Shown here piece after piece: positions 17,196 through 26,046 of a stretch of DNA of 64,000 nucleotides. The notes below the pieces were generated by a model. That model was not told the DNA's origin. It saw nothing but the letters and a program-made list of their open reading frames with translations, and made no database searches. Source of the DNA: Roseovarius sp. UBA6217. Lineage in GTDB: Bacteria; Pseudomonadota; Alphaproteobacteria; Rhodobacterales; Rhodobacteraceae. The stretch spans positions 13,841 through 77,840 of the forward strand of contig DISF01000053.1 of the NCBI GenBank assembly GCA_002421985.1, read 5' to 3'. The stretch's first letter is position 1. Each line of letters starts with the position of its first letter. Made by a program: the position numbers and the translations under genes.

Positions 17196-17211
17196 TCTAA
17201 CATATGTTTGA
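17196..17211. promoter_or_regulatory. Operator copy 2 (TCTAACA-TA-TGTTTGA) with plus-strand promoter
   Basis: One mismatch from the consensus and identical over 16 bases to the copy at 23546. On the plus strand a possible -35 TTGCCG (17185-17190) lies five bases before it. A possible -10 TTTGAA (17207-17212) overlaps its right half, so a bound repressor would block polymerase. It is 75 bases upstream of the GTG start at 17286. Confidence 0.72.
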
Positions 17212-17285
17212 ATAACCTTGCCGCGCCCTCTGAAACGGCAACACATTTCGGGCCTTCAGGTCCGCACTTACGAAAGGAAAACAAT

Positions 17286-17897
17286 GTGGCCTATTGCTAT
17301 GAATTCAAAGGCTTCGTTCCCGTTGTTCCCGAGGGGACATTCGTTCACCCTCAGGCTGTGCTGATCGGAAACGTCATACTCGGCCAAGGGTGCTATATCG
17401 GACCCGGCGCAAGCCTGCGGGGCGATTTCGGCAGGATCGTCATCGGCGACGGGGCCAATGTTCAGGACAATTGCATCATCCATTCCTTCCCCGGCCGCGA
17501 TGCGGTTGTCGAAACCGACGGTCATATCGGTCACGGCGCGATTCTGCATGGGTGCACCGTTGGCCGGAATGCTCTGGTCGGGATGAATGCCGTCATCATG
17601 GACGGCGTCGAACTGGGCGCGGAATCGATCGTCGGCGCACAGGCGTTTATTCGGGGCGAAACGGTGATCCCGCCGCGTTCGATGGTGGTCGGAGCGCCGG
17701 CAAAGGTGATCCGCCAGGTCAGCGACACGGAAATCGCATGGAAGACCCGCGGGACGGCCGAATATCAGCAACTGGCGCGCGACTGTCTGGCCGGGTTGAG
17801 ACCCGTAGCCCCCCTCAAGGCGGTCGAGGCCGACCGGCCCGAGATGGCGGCCTCTGATGTGGTGTCCATTCAGGAGGCGCGGCAGCAGGCGACCTGA
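17286..17897 (+). CDS. Gamma-carbonic-anhydrase-fold protein, PaaY/CaiE family
   Basis: Left-handed beta-helix protein of 203 residues made of hexapeptide repeats (for example [29 protein letters not shown]). Metal-ligand His residues are expected in [19 protein letters not shown]. PaaY-type proteins act as CoA thioesterases that rescue CoA from dead-end intermediates, and CaiE is a related accessory of carnitine CoA metabolism; a similar housekeeping role is inferred here. The start is GTG 17286 after GAAAGGAAAAC. The ATG at 17181 would place operator copy 2 inside the gene and adds residues unlike the family. It is monocistronic and convergent with carboxylase B. Confidence 0.82.
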   Translation: MAYCYEFKGFVPVVPEGTFVHPQAVLIGNVILGQGCYIGPGASLRGDFGRIVIGDGANVQDNCIIHSFPGRDAVVETDGHIGHGAILHGCTVGRNALVGMNAVIMDGVELGAESIVGAQAFIRGETVIPPRSMVVGAPAKVIRQVSDTEIAWKTRGTAEYQQLARDCLAGLRPVAPLKAVEADRPEMAASDVVSIQEARQQAT

Positions 17898-17951
17898 TGC
17901 GCCGGACCCGAGCGCGGCCAGATCATGAACGCCGCGCCGGATCCCAAACCG

Positions 17952-19565
17952 TCACAGCCGGAATATCCCATAATGCGGATCGTCGATCGGCGCGTTCAGA
18001 GAGGCCGAGATCGACATTCCAAGCGCATTGCGCGTATCCACAGGGTCGAGAATGCCATCGTCCCAAAGCTCCGATGTCGAGGTATAGGCTTCGACATCGC
18101 GGCGATATTTCTCGAGCACCGGCTGGCGAATTGCTTCGATTTCCTCTGTGGTCAACTCCTTGCCTTCGCGTTCGAGCTGCCGGATCTTGACATCGGCCAT
18201 CGTGTTGGCGGCCTGATCCGCGCCCATCACCCCGATTTCGGCCTGCGGCCACATGAACAGCGTGCGCGCATCCCACGCCCGGCCGCACATGCCGTAATTG
18301 CCCGCCCCGTAAGAGGCATTGGCGATCACGGTGAATTTCGGCACGACAGAGCCGCCCTGCGCCATCAGCATCTTGGCACCGTCCTTGGCGATACCGCGTT
18401 CCTCGTATTCCCGGCCCACCATGTAGCCGGTGATGTTCTGGAAAAAGACCAGAGGCGTGCGGTTCTGGTTGCACAATTGCATGAAATGCGCGGCCTTGAG
18501 CGAACTGTCATTGAACAGCACCCCGTTGTTGGCCAGAATCCCCACCTTGTAGCCCCAGATATGGGCAAAGCCGCAGACGATCGTGGTGCCGTAATCGGGC
18601 TGATATTCGTGAAAACGCGAGCCATCCACGATCCGGGCCAGAACTTCGCGCATGTCGAACTGGGTTTTCCGGTCCTTGGGGATGATCCCGTAGAGCTCCT
18701 TGGGATCGTAGTAGGGCTCTTCAACGGCGGCGGTTTCGATGATCGTTTTCGGCGTGCGCTTCCACTGGCTGACAATCTCGCGCGCCAGTGAAAAGGCGTG
18801 CTCTTCGGTGGCGGCGCGATAGTCTCCGGTGCCAGAGACCGAGGTGTGCATGACCGCCCCGCCCAGTTCCTGAACGCCGACCTCTTCGCCGGTGGCGGCC
18901 TTGACGAGCGGCGGGCCGCCAAGGAAAATCGCCCCGGTGCCCTCGATGATGATGTTGTAATCGCTCAGCGTCGGCACATAGGCACCGCCCGCCGTGCAGT
19001 GCCCGCCGACCACCGCAATCTGCGGGATATTGGCCTGGCTCAGCTTGACCTGATTGCGAAAAACGCGCCCGCCCAGGTAACGGTCGGGAAAGACACCGTG
19101 CTGCAACGGCAGGAAACCACCGGCGCTGTCGCAGATATGGATGACCGGCAGGCGGTTTTCCAGCGCGACATCCAGAAGCCGCACGATCTTTTTCACGGTA
19201 TGGGGATACCAGGCTCCGCCCTTGACGCTGGCATCATTGGCATGAATGGCAACCTCGCGGCCCTGCACGATACCGATGCCCGTCACCACCGCGGCACCGG
19301 GGACCGCGCCGTCATATTCGCGGCAGGCGGCGAGGGTCGAGAATTCGAGGAACGGCGTGCCGGGATCGAGCAGCAGCTTCAGCCGCTCGCGCACCCCCAG
19401 CTTGTTCTGCCGGGACAGCCGGTCGATGTCGCGTTGCGGGCGTTCGAAACGTGTCGCGTGCTGGCGCGCGTGAAACTCTTTCAGCCGCTCGGACATGGCC
19501 GCATGATTGGCCTTGAAGTCGGGCGAATTGGTGTCGATCTGGCTTTCGATCCGGCGCATGGTCAC
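17952..19565 (-). CDS. Acyl-CoA carboxylase B, beta subunit (geranyl-CoA carboxylase-like carboxyltransferase)
   Basis: Carboxyltransferase of 537 residues with NDASVKGGAWY, GHCTAGGAYVPTLSD, GILANNGVLFNDSSLKAA, FQNITGYMVGREYEE and NASYGAGNYGMCGRAW. Where MCC beta and carboxylases A and C have Phe in the (H/Q)FGxxF motif, this protein has Gly165 (YLGGRVF). A Phe-to-Gly exchange in the beta active site is, to my knowledge, the described difference letting geranyl-CoA carboxylase accept longer chains; that this is the same position is inferred. The start is GTG 19565 (GTGA overlap with the carrier gene) or ATG 19559. It is the last gene of the AtuA operon. Best guess: AtuC-like. Confidence 0.85.
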   Translation of the reverse strand: MTMRRIESQIDTNSPDFKANHAAMSERLKEFHARQHATRFERPQRDIDRLSRQNKLGVRERLKLLLDPGTPFLEFSTLAACREYDGAVPGAAVVTGIGIVQGREVAIHANDASVKGGAWYPHTVKKIVRLLDVALENRLPVIHICDSAGGFLPLQHGVFPDRYLGGRVFRNQVKLSQANIPQIAVVGGHCTAGGAYVPTLSDYNIIIEGTGAIFLGGPPLVKAATGEEVGVQELGGAVMHTSVSGTGDYRAATEEHAFSLAREIVSQWKRTPKTIIETAAVEEPYYDPKELYGIIPKDRKTQFDMREVLARIVDGSRFHEYQPDYGTTIVCGFAHIWGYKVGILANNGVLFNDSSLKAAHFMQLCNQNRTPLVFFQNITGYMVGREYEERGIAKDGAKMLMAQGGSVVPKFTVIANASYGAGNYGMCGRAWDARTLFMWPQAEIGVMGADQAANTMADVKIRQLEREGKELTTEEIEAIRQPVLEKYRRDVEAYTSTSELWDDGILDPVDTRNALGMSISASLNAPIDDPHYGIFRL

Positions 19566-20065
19566 TCCTCCTGCGGAGCCAGCAGGGCGAGCGTGGCCTT
19601 GAGCCCGAAACTGTCACCCGTGGCAAATGGCATTTCGGCCACCACGCCGTCGCGCGGCGCGATCAGGCTGGTTTCAAGCTTCATGCTTTCAATGACAAGC
19701 AAGAGCTGGCCTTCCTTGACGTGATCGCCCGGCTTGGCCTTCACCGAGACGACCACGCCGGGCATCGGCGCGACAATGCGATCATCGGCGGTGCCGCTAT
19801 CGCGTCCGGCCAGACGCTCGGCGGGATCGACCCGCCCGACGGCATAGGTCCGGCCATTCATATGCACGAAAGTCGCGTCAGGCCCAACCGCCAGCCGCAC
19901 GTCCTGCACGCGCCCCCGCGCCCGCAGCACATAGCCACCCGGCACCCCGGCGGGGTCCAATCGGCAGGGAATTTCGCCGTCGGGAGTGTTCAGCAAAAAG
20001 CGGCTGCCGTCATGGGAGAGCCAGCATTCGGTTTCCGTGCCGTCGATCTGGAATATCCGCCGCAT
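19562..20065 (-). CDS. Acyl-CoA carboxylase B, separate BT plus biotin-carrier subunit
   Basis: A 167-residue protein containing only the C-terminal third of a normal carboxylase alpha chain. Residues ~1-85 are a beta-rich BT-like domain (IDGTETECWLSHDG, HMNGRTYAVGRVD). Residues ~95-165 form a biotinyl domain with IVAPMPGVVVSV and the biotinylation motif ESMKLET (Lys129). The start at 20065 overlaps the TGA of the biotin carboxylase gene as TGATG, implying coupled translation; an ATG at 20077 is also possible. In the known AtuF/LiuD enzymes this part is fused to the biotin carboxylase, so the split is notable. It should work with the neighbouring carboxylase B subunits. Confidence 0.87.
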   Translation of the reverse strand: MRRIFQIDGTETECWLSHDGSRFLLNTPDGEIPCRLDPAGVPGGYVLRARGRVQDVRLAVGPDATFVHMNGRTYAVGRVDPAERLAGRDSGTADDRIVAPMPGVVVSVKAKPGDHVKEGQLLLVIESMKLETSLIAPRDGVVAEMPFATGDSFGLKATLALLAPQEE

Positions 20066-21534
20066 CAGTTTCTCCACCCGCCCATTTTTCGGTGCATCTC
20101 GGGTATCTGCAAGACGTCGGCCACCAGCCGTTCGTCCGACAGGGCCGCGACCGCCATCAGCAGGTCGGACACATCCTCGCCCGGCGCGGTCAGCACCTCG
20201 GCCTGCTCGGCCAGAAACCCGGTCGAGACATCGCCCGAAGCAAAATCGGGATGGGCCAGGATCGCATCGAGATAACCGGTGTTGGTTGTCACCCCGAGCA
20301 CCACATAATTCTGCACCGCACGGCGCGCGCGGGCGATGGCCTCCGCCCGATCCGGCCCATGCACGATCAGCTTGGACAGCATCGGGTCGAAATCGGTGGT
20401 GACCTTGCCGCCGTCCAGAATGCCGCTGTCCACGCGGACGCCTTCGCCGCGCGGTTCGTCGAGCAGCAGGATATCCCCGATCGCGGGGCGGAAATCGTGG
20501 GTGGCGTCCTCGGCGCAGATGCGCAATTCGATCGAATGGCCGTTTTGGGCGATGTCGGCCTGCGTGGCGCTCAGCCCCTCGCCCGCCGCGATGCGAAGCT
20601 GTTCGGCCACCAGATCAAAGCCCGTCACCATTTCGGTCACCGGATGTTCGACCTGAAGGCGGGTGTTCATTTCCAGAAAATAGAATGAGCCGTCGCGGGC
20701 ATAGATGAACTCGACCGTGCCGGCACCGCGATAGTTGACGGCGCGCGCAATCCCGGCGGCGGTTTCGCAGATCTCGTTGCGTTGTTCGGCGCTCAGCGCC
20801 GGTGACGGCGTTTCCTCGATGATCTTCTGGAACCGGCGCTGGATCGAGCATTCGCGTTCCCAGAAATGCACGACATTACCCTGCCCGTCGCCCATGACCT
20901 GCACCTCGATATGGCGCGGACGCTCGATATAGCGTTCGACAAACAGCCGCCCGTCACCGAAATACCGCTCGCCTTCGCGGCGCGCGGTCTCGATCTCGCT
21001 TTCCAACGTGCTGTCTTCGCGCACGATGCGCATCCCCTTGCCCCCGCCGCCCGCCGAGGGCTTGATCAGCAGCGGATAGCCCACAGCGCGCGCGCGTTCG
21101 ACAAAGGTCGCCGGATCATCATCCTCGATGGCCGAGGGCGCCACAAGAAAGCCGCGCTCCTCGACAAAGGCGCGGGCGCGGATCTTGTCGCCCATGAGGT
21201 CGATAACCCCGGATGTGGGGCCCACGAATGTGATGCCCGCCTGTTCCAGTGCGGCCACAAAGGCGGCATTCTCCGACAGAAAGCCATAGCCCGGATGCAC
21301 CGCGTCCGCGCCGATCCGTTGCGCCGCCCCGACAATCTGCGCAATGTCGAGATAGGCGGCCACGGGCGTCGACCCTTCGATCGTCACGACCTCGTCGGCA
21401 ATCAGATGAGCCGGACCTTCCTGCTCGGAGCTGTGCCGCAAGACGGCGGTCTTGATGCCCTTCACACGGGCGGTGCGCAGAACACGGGCCGCGATCTCGC
21501 CCCGGTTGGCGACCAGCAGTTTGGAAATACCCAT
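20065..21534 (-). CDS. Acyl-CoA carboxylase B, stand-alone biotin carboxylase subunit
   Basis: ATP-dependent biotin carboxylase of 489 residues: KLLVANRGEIAARVL at the N-terminus, ATP-grasp IKPSAGGGGKGMRIV near 160, VQVMGDGQGNVVHFWERECS, then FLEMNTRLQVEHPVTEMVTG near 287. It ends shortly after the biotin-carboxylase C-domain (DILLLDEPRGEGVRVDSG) and lacks the BT and biotinyl domains, which are encoded by the next gene. The ATG at 21534 is preceded by AAGGAAGGGGG. An upstream ATG at 21549 overlaps the AtuA stop but would put that ribosome site inside the gene. Second gene of the AtuA operon. Confidence 0.88.
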   Translation of the reverse strand: MGISKLLVANRGEIAARVLRTARVKGIKTAVLRHSSEQEGPAHLIADEVVTIEGSTPVAAYLDIAQIVGAAQRIGADAVHPGYGFLSENAAFVAALEQAGITFVGPTSGVIDLMGDKIRARAFVEERGFLVAPSAIEDDDPATFVERARAVGYPLLIKPSAGGGGKGMRIVREDSTLESEIETARREGERYFGDGRLFVERYIERPRHIEVQVMGDGQGNVVHFWERECSIQRRFQKIIEETPSPALSAEQRNEICETAAGIARAVNYRGAGTVEFIYARDGSFYFLEMNTRLQVEHPVTEMVTGFDLVAEQLRIAAGEGLSATQADIAQNGHSIELRICAEDATHDFRPAIGDILLLDEPRGEGVRVDSGILDGGKVTTDFDPMLSKLIVHGPDRAEAIARARRAVQNYVVLGVTTNTGYLDAILAHPDFASGDVSTGFLAEQAEVLTAPGEDVSDLLMAVAALSDERLVADVLQIPEMHRKMGGWRN

Positions 21535-21545
21535 CCCCCTTCCTT

Positions 21546-23345
21546 TCATACGCTCTCGGCGGGGTGCAACCCGTCTCTTGCCGCCAGGTCGGGCGGCACG
21601 GGAATTTCGATATCGAGCAGCATCTGGGCGAATCCCTTGCCTTGGGGGTCGATGCGGACCGAGGCGATGCCGCCGCCGCCGAGAGACTCGTGGAGCAGGA
21701 AATTCAGCGCATGGCTTCCGGGCAGGTCGAAGCGTTCGACCGGGCCGTCGCACAAATGGGCGAAATAGGTCTTTACCGTCTGCTCGGTCAGGGCGGATCG
21801 GATATAGGGCAGATATTCGGGCTTGCGGGCCATGATACCGATATTGGCAATGTCGCCCTTGTCGCCCGAGCGCCCCCAGGCCAGATCGACCAGCCGCACC
21901 TTCACGGCACCGGGCCCGGCATCGCGGCTTTCGGCCGGCGGTGCGGCGGGCGGATCAAGCCGCACAGGCGTGGTGGCCACGGTGACGGGCACGTCCTTGC
22001 CGTCGACCTCAACCGCAACGGGGGTATCGGCCTTGTCTTGCAAGAAGGAGAACAGCCGCACCACCGGCTGCACCTTGGGCCGTCCCGCGTAGAACCCGGT
22101 CAGACCCTGCGCGGTGGAAATCGCCATCGGCGCGATTTCGCCGGCAAAGATGTTCAGCGCGCTGCGATCCTCATGCACCGCGCCGATCTTGAGAACCACT
22201 TCGCGCGTCCGGGCGCGGGCGTTGGCCCCATAGGCGGCCTCGGCCCCCAGAACCTCGACGCTGACCTGCCGGAAATCGCCCAGGTTCCTGTCGCGGAAAA
22301 TCCGGCGGCAGCGGGTCAGGATCGCCTCGGCGACACGCTCGGCCTTGGCCGGGGCGTCGATGGCGGCCAGCGTCAGCGTGGTCACCGCGCGCCAGCCATC
22401 GGCATGGGTCGCCGACACCTTGTAGCTGCCGGTGCGCCCCAGCCCCCTGCCCCCCGTGACCAGCACCCGGTCCGGGCCGACCTGCTCCAGCGTGACACCG
22501 GACCAGTCGCAGATCACGTCCGGCAGCAGATAGGCCCGCGGATCGCCGATTTCATACAGCATCTGCTCGCCGACCGATCCCGGCACGACCAGCCCGCCGG
22601 TATCCGGGGTCTTGGTCATGACAAAACTGCCGTCTGGCGACACTTCGACGATGGGCATCCCCATGTCGTCCCAGCCCGAAACGTCCTGCCAGTCGGTGAA
22701 ATTGCCCCCCGTCCCTTGCGGGCCGCATTCGATCAGGTGGCCCGCAAGCGATCCCTGGCTGAGCTTGTCCCAGTCGTCATCGCTCCAGCCATATTCATGC
22801 ATGAGCGGCCCGAGCGCGACCGCGCTGTCCGCGCAGCGCCCGGTGATCACGATCTCGGCACCGCCGTCCAGCGCCGTGGCGATGGGGCGCGCACCCAGAT
22901 AGGCATTCATGCTCCAGATATCATCGGGAAAATCCGCGCCAGAGAACATTTCGGTCACGCCGCGGCCGCGGATCTCGTCCGCGCGCTCCAGCAGGTCGTC
23001 GCCCAGCACGACACCGATGGACAGATCGATCCCGGCCTCCGCAGCAGCCCTGGCGAGCGCATCGCGGCAGCCGCGCGGGTTCACCCCGCCGGCATTGGCC
23101 ACCACCTTGATCCCCCTGGCCTTGATCTCGGGCAGCCACGGCACCAGCGCCTTGACGAAATCCGGCGCAAAGCCCGCCTCGGGTGTCCTGGCGCGCGCGC
23201 GGGCCATCAGCGACATCGTCACCTCGGCCAGATAATCGAACACCAGATAGTCGATATCGCCCTTGGACACCAACTGCCCGATGGCCTCGGGCGTGTCGCC
23301 CCAAAAGCCGGACGCGCACCCGATGCGCAGTTTTCGATCCGTCAT
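21546..23345 (-). CDS. atuA: AtuA-family protein (DUF1446 plus C-terminal ferredoxin-fold domain)
   Basis: A 599-residue member of the acyclic-terpene-utilisation AtuA family. The N-terminal ~440 residues match the DUF1446 region: GCASGFWGDTPEAIGQLV, DYLVFDYLAEVTMSL, NAGGVNPRGCRDAL, VITGRCADSAVALGPL. The C-terminal ~110 residues form the AtuA-like domain with VRLVDLAWGRSGDKGD and HESLGGGG. In Pseudomonas atuA is required for citronellol/geraniol growth, but its reaction is not established as far as I know; a lyase-type step on the hydroxy-carboxylated intermediate has been suspected. It heads the operon with the geranyl-CoA-carboxylase-like enzyme, about 200 bases from operator copy 3. Also found in non-terpene clusters, so the substrate remains open. 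Confidence 0.87.
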   Translation of the reverse strand: MTDRKLRIGCASGFWGDTPEAIGQLVSKGDIDYLVFDYLAEVTMSLMARARARTPEAGFAPDFVKALVPWLPEIKARGIKVVANAGGVNPRGCRDALARAAAEAGIDLSIGVVLGDDLLERADEIRGRGVTEMFSGADFPDDIWSMNAYLGARPIATALDGGAEIVITGRCADSAVALGPLMHEYGWSDDDWDKLSQGSLAGHLIECGPQGTGGNFTDWQDVSGWDDMGMPIVEVSPDGSFVMTKTPDTGGLVVPGSVGEQMLYEIGDPRAYLLPDVICDWSGVTLEQVGPDRVLVTGGRGLGRTGSYKVSATHADGWRAVTTLTLAAIDAPAKAERVAEAILTRCRRIFRDRNLGDFRQVSVEVLGAEAAYGANARARTREVVLKIGAVHEDRSALNIFAGEIAPMAISTAQGLTGFYAGRPKVQPVVRLFSFLQDKADTPVAVEVDGKDVPVTVATTPVRLDPPAAPPAESRDAGPGAVKVRLVDLAWGRSGDKGDIANIGIMARKPEYLPYIRSALTEQTVKTYFAHLCDGPVERFDLPGSHALNFLLHESLGGGGIASVRIDPQGKGFAQMLLDIEIPVPPDLAARDGLHPAESV

Positions 23346-23545
23346 GTCCCCCCCTTATCTGCCCGTCCATTCCGGCGCGCAGCTTGCATCACGCATCGCC
23401 GCCTTTCGGCCCGAAAAGCCGCAAGCAACGCTCACATCCGCAGATCCCTCCCACGCAAGCATTCTTGAGAACGCTTGCGAAATCCGCAGTCCTCCCCGAG
23501 GCAATCAACAACGTCAAATCGCGAAAAGCGCGTCTTGCAAAAATT

Positions 23546-23561
23546 TCTAACATATGTTTGA
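23546..23561. promoter_or_regulatory. Operator copy 3 (TCTAACA-TA-TGTTTGA) between divergent promoters
   Basis: Identical to copy 2. Plus strand: TTGCAA (23535-23540), 16 bases, TTTGAT (23557-23562) as a possible promoter for the dehydrogenase at 23606. Minus strand: TTGACC (complement of 23566-23571), 15 bases, TTAGAA (complement of 23545-23550) as a possible promoter for the AtuA operon. One bound regulator would cover both. Confidence 0.75.
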
Positions 23562-23605
23562 TTTTGGTCAACCGACAAGTCTGACATTCCGCTCGGGAGG
23601 AAACC

Positions 23606-24820
23606 ATGAACGGTCAAGACAGTGCAGCGATGGCCGATCTGCAGGCCATCAAGGCAAACTATTCGCTGACCGATGAGCAGCGCCAGATCGTCGATCACGT
23701 GGATCGCGTGTCGCGCGAGGTGTTGCATCCGCTTCAGGCGCGCATGGACGAGGAGGAATGGTGGCCCGAGGATCTGTTCAAGCAGATGGGCGAGCTGGGT
23801 CTGCTGGGGATCACCGCGCCCGAGGAGCTGGGCGGTTCGGGCCAGAACGAATTCACCCAGGCGCTGGTATCCGAAGTGATCTCGAAGTGGAACCCGGCGG
23901 TGGGTCTGTCGCATGGGGCGCACGACAACCTTTGCCTGAACAACCTGCTGCGCAACGGCTCCGACGAACAGGTAAGGAAATATGTGCCGGGCCTGTGTTC
24001 CGGCGATCTGGTCGGCGCATTGGGGTTGACAGAGCCCGGCGCGGGCTCGGATGCGCTTGGCTCCATGGCGACCACTGCCCGCCGCGACGGCGACGATTAC
24101 GTCATTAACGGATCGAAGATCTACATCACCAACGGCCCGATCGCAGATGTGATCCTGCTCTATGCCAAGACCGACAAATCCAAAGGTGCCAAGGGCATTT
24201 CGGCCTTTGTCGTTGAAACCGACAACCCCGGTTTCAAAGTGGCGCAGAAGCTCGACAAAATGGGCTTTCGCGGCTCGCCCACTGGCGAGTTGGTGTTCGA
24301 GGACTGCCGGGTGCCGGCCTCTGCCATGCTTGGTGCCGAAAACAGCGGCGTGTCGGTGGTGATGAGCGGGCTTGACCTGGAACGCGCCATGGTCGCCTCG
24401 CTCTGCGTGGGCATGGCCGAGCGCGCGCTGGAACTGGCGCTGGAATATGCCAGGATACGCGAACAATTCGGCAAACCGATCGCAAGTTTCCAGATGGTGC
24501 AATCGAAACTGGCCGAGATCTATACCGAAGTCGAAACCGCCCGCGCCTTCGGCTATCGCGCGCTGGCCGCCTGTGTCGGCTTGCCCAAGGGTGCCGGAGG
24601 GCGCGGCGAGATCCACAAGCTGACGGCAGCGGCCTGTCTTTATGCGGGCGAGGCCTTCAACAAGGCGGTGACCGAGGCGTGCCACATCCACGGCGGCTCG
24701 GGCTACATGCAGGACACCGAAATCAACCGGTTGTTCCGCGCCAACAAGCTCTTGGAGATCGGCGCGGGCACCAGCGAGGTGCGCAAGATCATCATCGCCG
24801 AAGAACTGCTGCGCGCCTGA
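23606..24820 (+). CDS. Acyl-CoA dehydrogenase, isovaleryl-CoA dehydrogenase-like (tandem copy 1)
   Basis: FAD-dependent acyl-CoA dehydrogenase, 404 residues. LGLTEPGAGSDALGSM and NGSKIYITNG form the FAD/substrate loops. The catalytic base is probably the Glu in VVMSGLDLER, the isovaleryl-CoA dehydrogenase position, because the C-terminal site reads EIGAGTSEVRK with no EGT. HGGSGYMQDTEINRLFR follows the family C-terminus. Substrates with a methyl branch near C3 (isovaleryl, citronellyl) are typical of this type. The ATG at 23606 has a perfect GGGAGGA ribosome site. It is the first of six closely packed plus-strand genes and is followed 14 bases later by a paralogue. Confidence 0.9.
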   Translation: MNGQDSAAMADLQAIKANYSLTDEQRQIVDHVDRVSREVLHPLQARMDEEEWWPEDLFKQMGELGLLGITAPEELGGSGQNEFTQALVSEVISKWNPAVGLSHGAHDNLCLNNLLRNGSDEQVRKYVPGLCSGDLVGALGLTEPGAGSDALGSMATTARRDGDDYVINGSKIYITNGPIADVILLYAKTDKSKGAKGISAFVVETDNPGFKVAQKLDKMGFRGSPTGELVFEDCRVPASAMLGAENSGVSVVMSGLDLERAMVASLCVGMAERALELALEYARIREQFGKPIASFQMVQSKLAEIYTEVETARAFGYRALAACVGLPKGAGGRGEIHKLTAAACLYAGEAFNKAVTEACHIHGGSGYMQDTEINRLFRANKLLEIGAGTSEVRKIIIAEELLRA

Positions 24821-24834
24821 GGAGGGACGTGACC

Positions 24835-26034
24835 ATGACCAAGCAACTGCGCAACGCCATCAACCTTCCGACACATTTCATGACCGACGAACAGCAGGCG
24901 CTGGCCGATCAGGCCGGCAAGTTCTTCATGTCCGAGTTCCATCACCTGAACGCGGAGATGGACGACACCGACGACCTGCCGCCCTCGGTCTTTCCCAAGC
25001 TGGGCGAGATGGGCTATCTCGGCCTGAACGTGCCGCCGGAATTCGGGGGGGCCGGGCTCGATTTCACCTCGGCCTGCATCATCACCGAACAATTGTCGCG
25101 CTCTTCTGCCGCGATCGGGCTGACGCATGTGGCGCATGACAATCTGTGCGTCAACAACATCTATCGCAACGCCAATGACGATCTGCGCCGCAAATACCTG
25201 CCCGGCCTGTGCAATGGCACGATGGTGGGGGCCTTAGGTCTGACCGAGCCCGGTGCCGGGTCGGATGCGCTTGGCTCGATGCGGACCACGGCAAAAAAGG
25301 ATGGCGACGATTATATCCTGAACGGTGCCAAGATCTATATCACCAACGGGCCGATCGCGGACCTCGTGCTGGTCTATGCGAAAACCTCGCCTGAAAAGGG
25401 TGCCAAGGGAATTTCCGCCTTCATCGTGGAAACCGACACACCCGGTTTCAAGGTGGCGCAGAAGCTCAACAAGATGGGCTTTCGTGGCTCTCCCACCGGT
25501 GAGCTGGTATTCGAGGATTGCCGCGTCCCGGCGAAAAACATGGTCGGCAAGCTGGACGGTGGCGTTGCCGTGACGATGTCCGGGCTTGACCTTGAGCGCG
25601 CAATCGTCTGCTTCAACGCGCTCGGCATTGCGCAGCGGGCGCTGGATATCTCCGTCGATTACGCCAGGACGCGCCAGCAATTCGGCAAACCCATTGCCAG
25701 TTTCCAGATGGTGCAGGCGATGCTGGCCGACATGTATACCCGGATCGAGGCCGCGCGCAGCCTGTCCCTGCGCACCGCAGCCATGTGCGAGGGCCTCGAA
25801 GAAGGCGAAGGCGGGCGCGGCGAGATCCACAAGCTGACGGCGGCGGCGATCTTCAAGGCCGCCGAGGTGACATCATTCGTGCTCGACAAGGCCGTCCAGA
25901 TTCACGGGGGATCAGGCTATATGCGCGACACCGAAGTGAACCGCCTATACCGGACCGGGCGCGTGCTCGAGGTCGGGGCGGGCACCCAGGAGGTGCGCAA
26001 GCTGATCATCTCCGGCGAACTTTTGAAAAACTGA
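24835..26034 (+). CDS. Acyl-CoA dehydrogenase, isovaleryl-CoA dehydrogenase-like (tandem copy 2)
   Basis: A 399-residue paralogue of the preceding gene. Long segments are shared nearly unchanged, for example KMGFRGSPTGELVFEDCRVP, FGKPIASFQMVQ and GGRGEIHKLTAAA. The same Glu in TMSGLDLER is the likely base and the C-terminal site reads EVGAGTQEVRK. The divergence of the N-terminal ~60 residues (THFMTDEQQALADQAGKFFM) suggests a different chain pocket or partner. ATG 24835 lies eight bases after GGAGGG; a GTG at 24829 is less likely. The two copies may act at different chain lengths, or as subunits of a heteromer like the alpha2beta2 dehydrogenases of sterol degradation; both ideas are inference. 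Confidence 0.89.
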   Translation: MTKQLRNAINLPTHFMTDEQQALADQAGKFFMSEFHHLNAEMDDTDDLPPSVFPKLGEMGYLGLNVPPEFGGAGLDFTSACIITEQLSRSSAAIGLTHVAHDNLCVNNIYRNANDDLRRKYLPGLCNGTMVGALGLTEPGAGSDALGSMRTTAKKDGDDYILNGAKIYITNGPIADLVLVYAKTSPEKGAKGISAFIVETDTPGFKVAQKLNKMGFRGSPTGELVFEDCRVPAKNMVGKLDGGVAVTMSGLDLERAIVCFNALGIAQRALDISVDYARTRQQFGKPIASFQMVQAMLADMYTRIEAARSLSLRTAAMCEGLEEGEGGRGEIHKLTAAAIFKAAEVTSFVLDKAVQIHGGSGYMRDTEVNRLYRTGRVLEVGAGTQEVRKLIISGELLKN

Positions 26035-26046
26035 AAGGGGGAGAAC

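Noticed and set aside
17181..17285. ATG start at 17181 for the PaaY-like gene
   Set aside because: It would place operator copy 2 and its promoter inside the coding region, and the 35 extra residues do not resemble the family; GTG 17286 is preferred.
21564..23468. 634-codon plus-strand frame opposite AtuA
   Set aside because: It would run antisense to AtuA along its whole length; AtuA is supported by strong motifs and operon overlaps, this frame by none.
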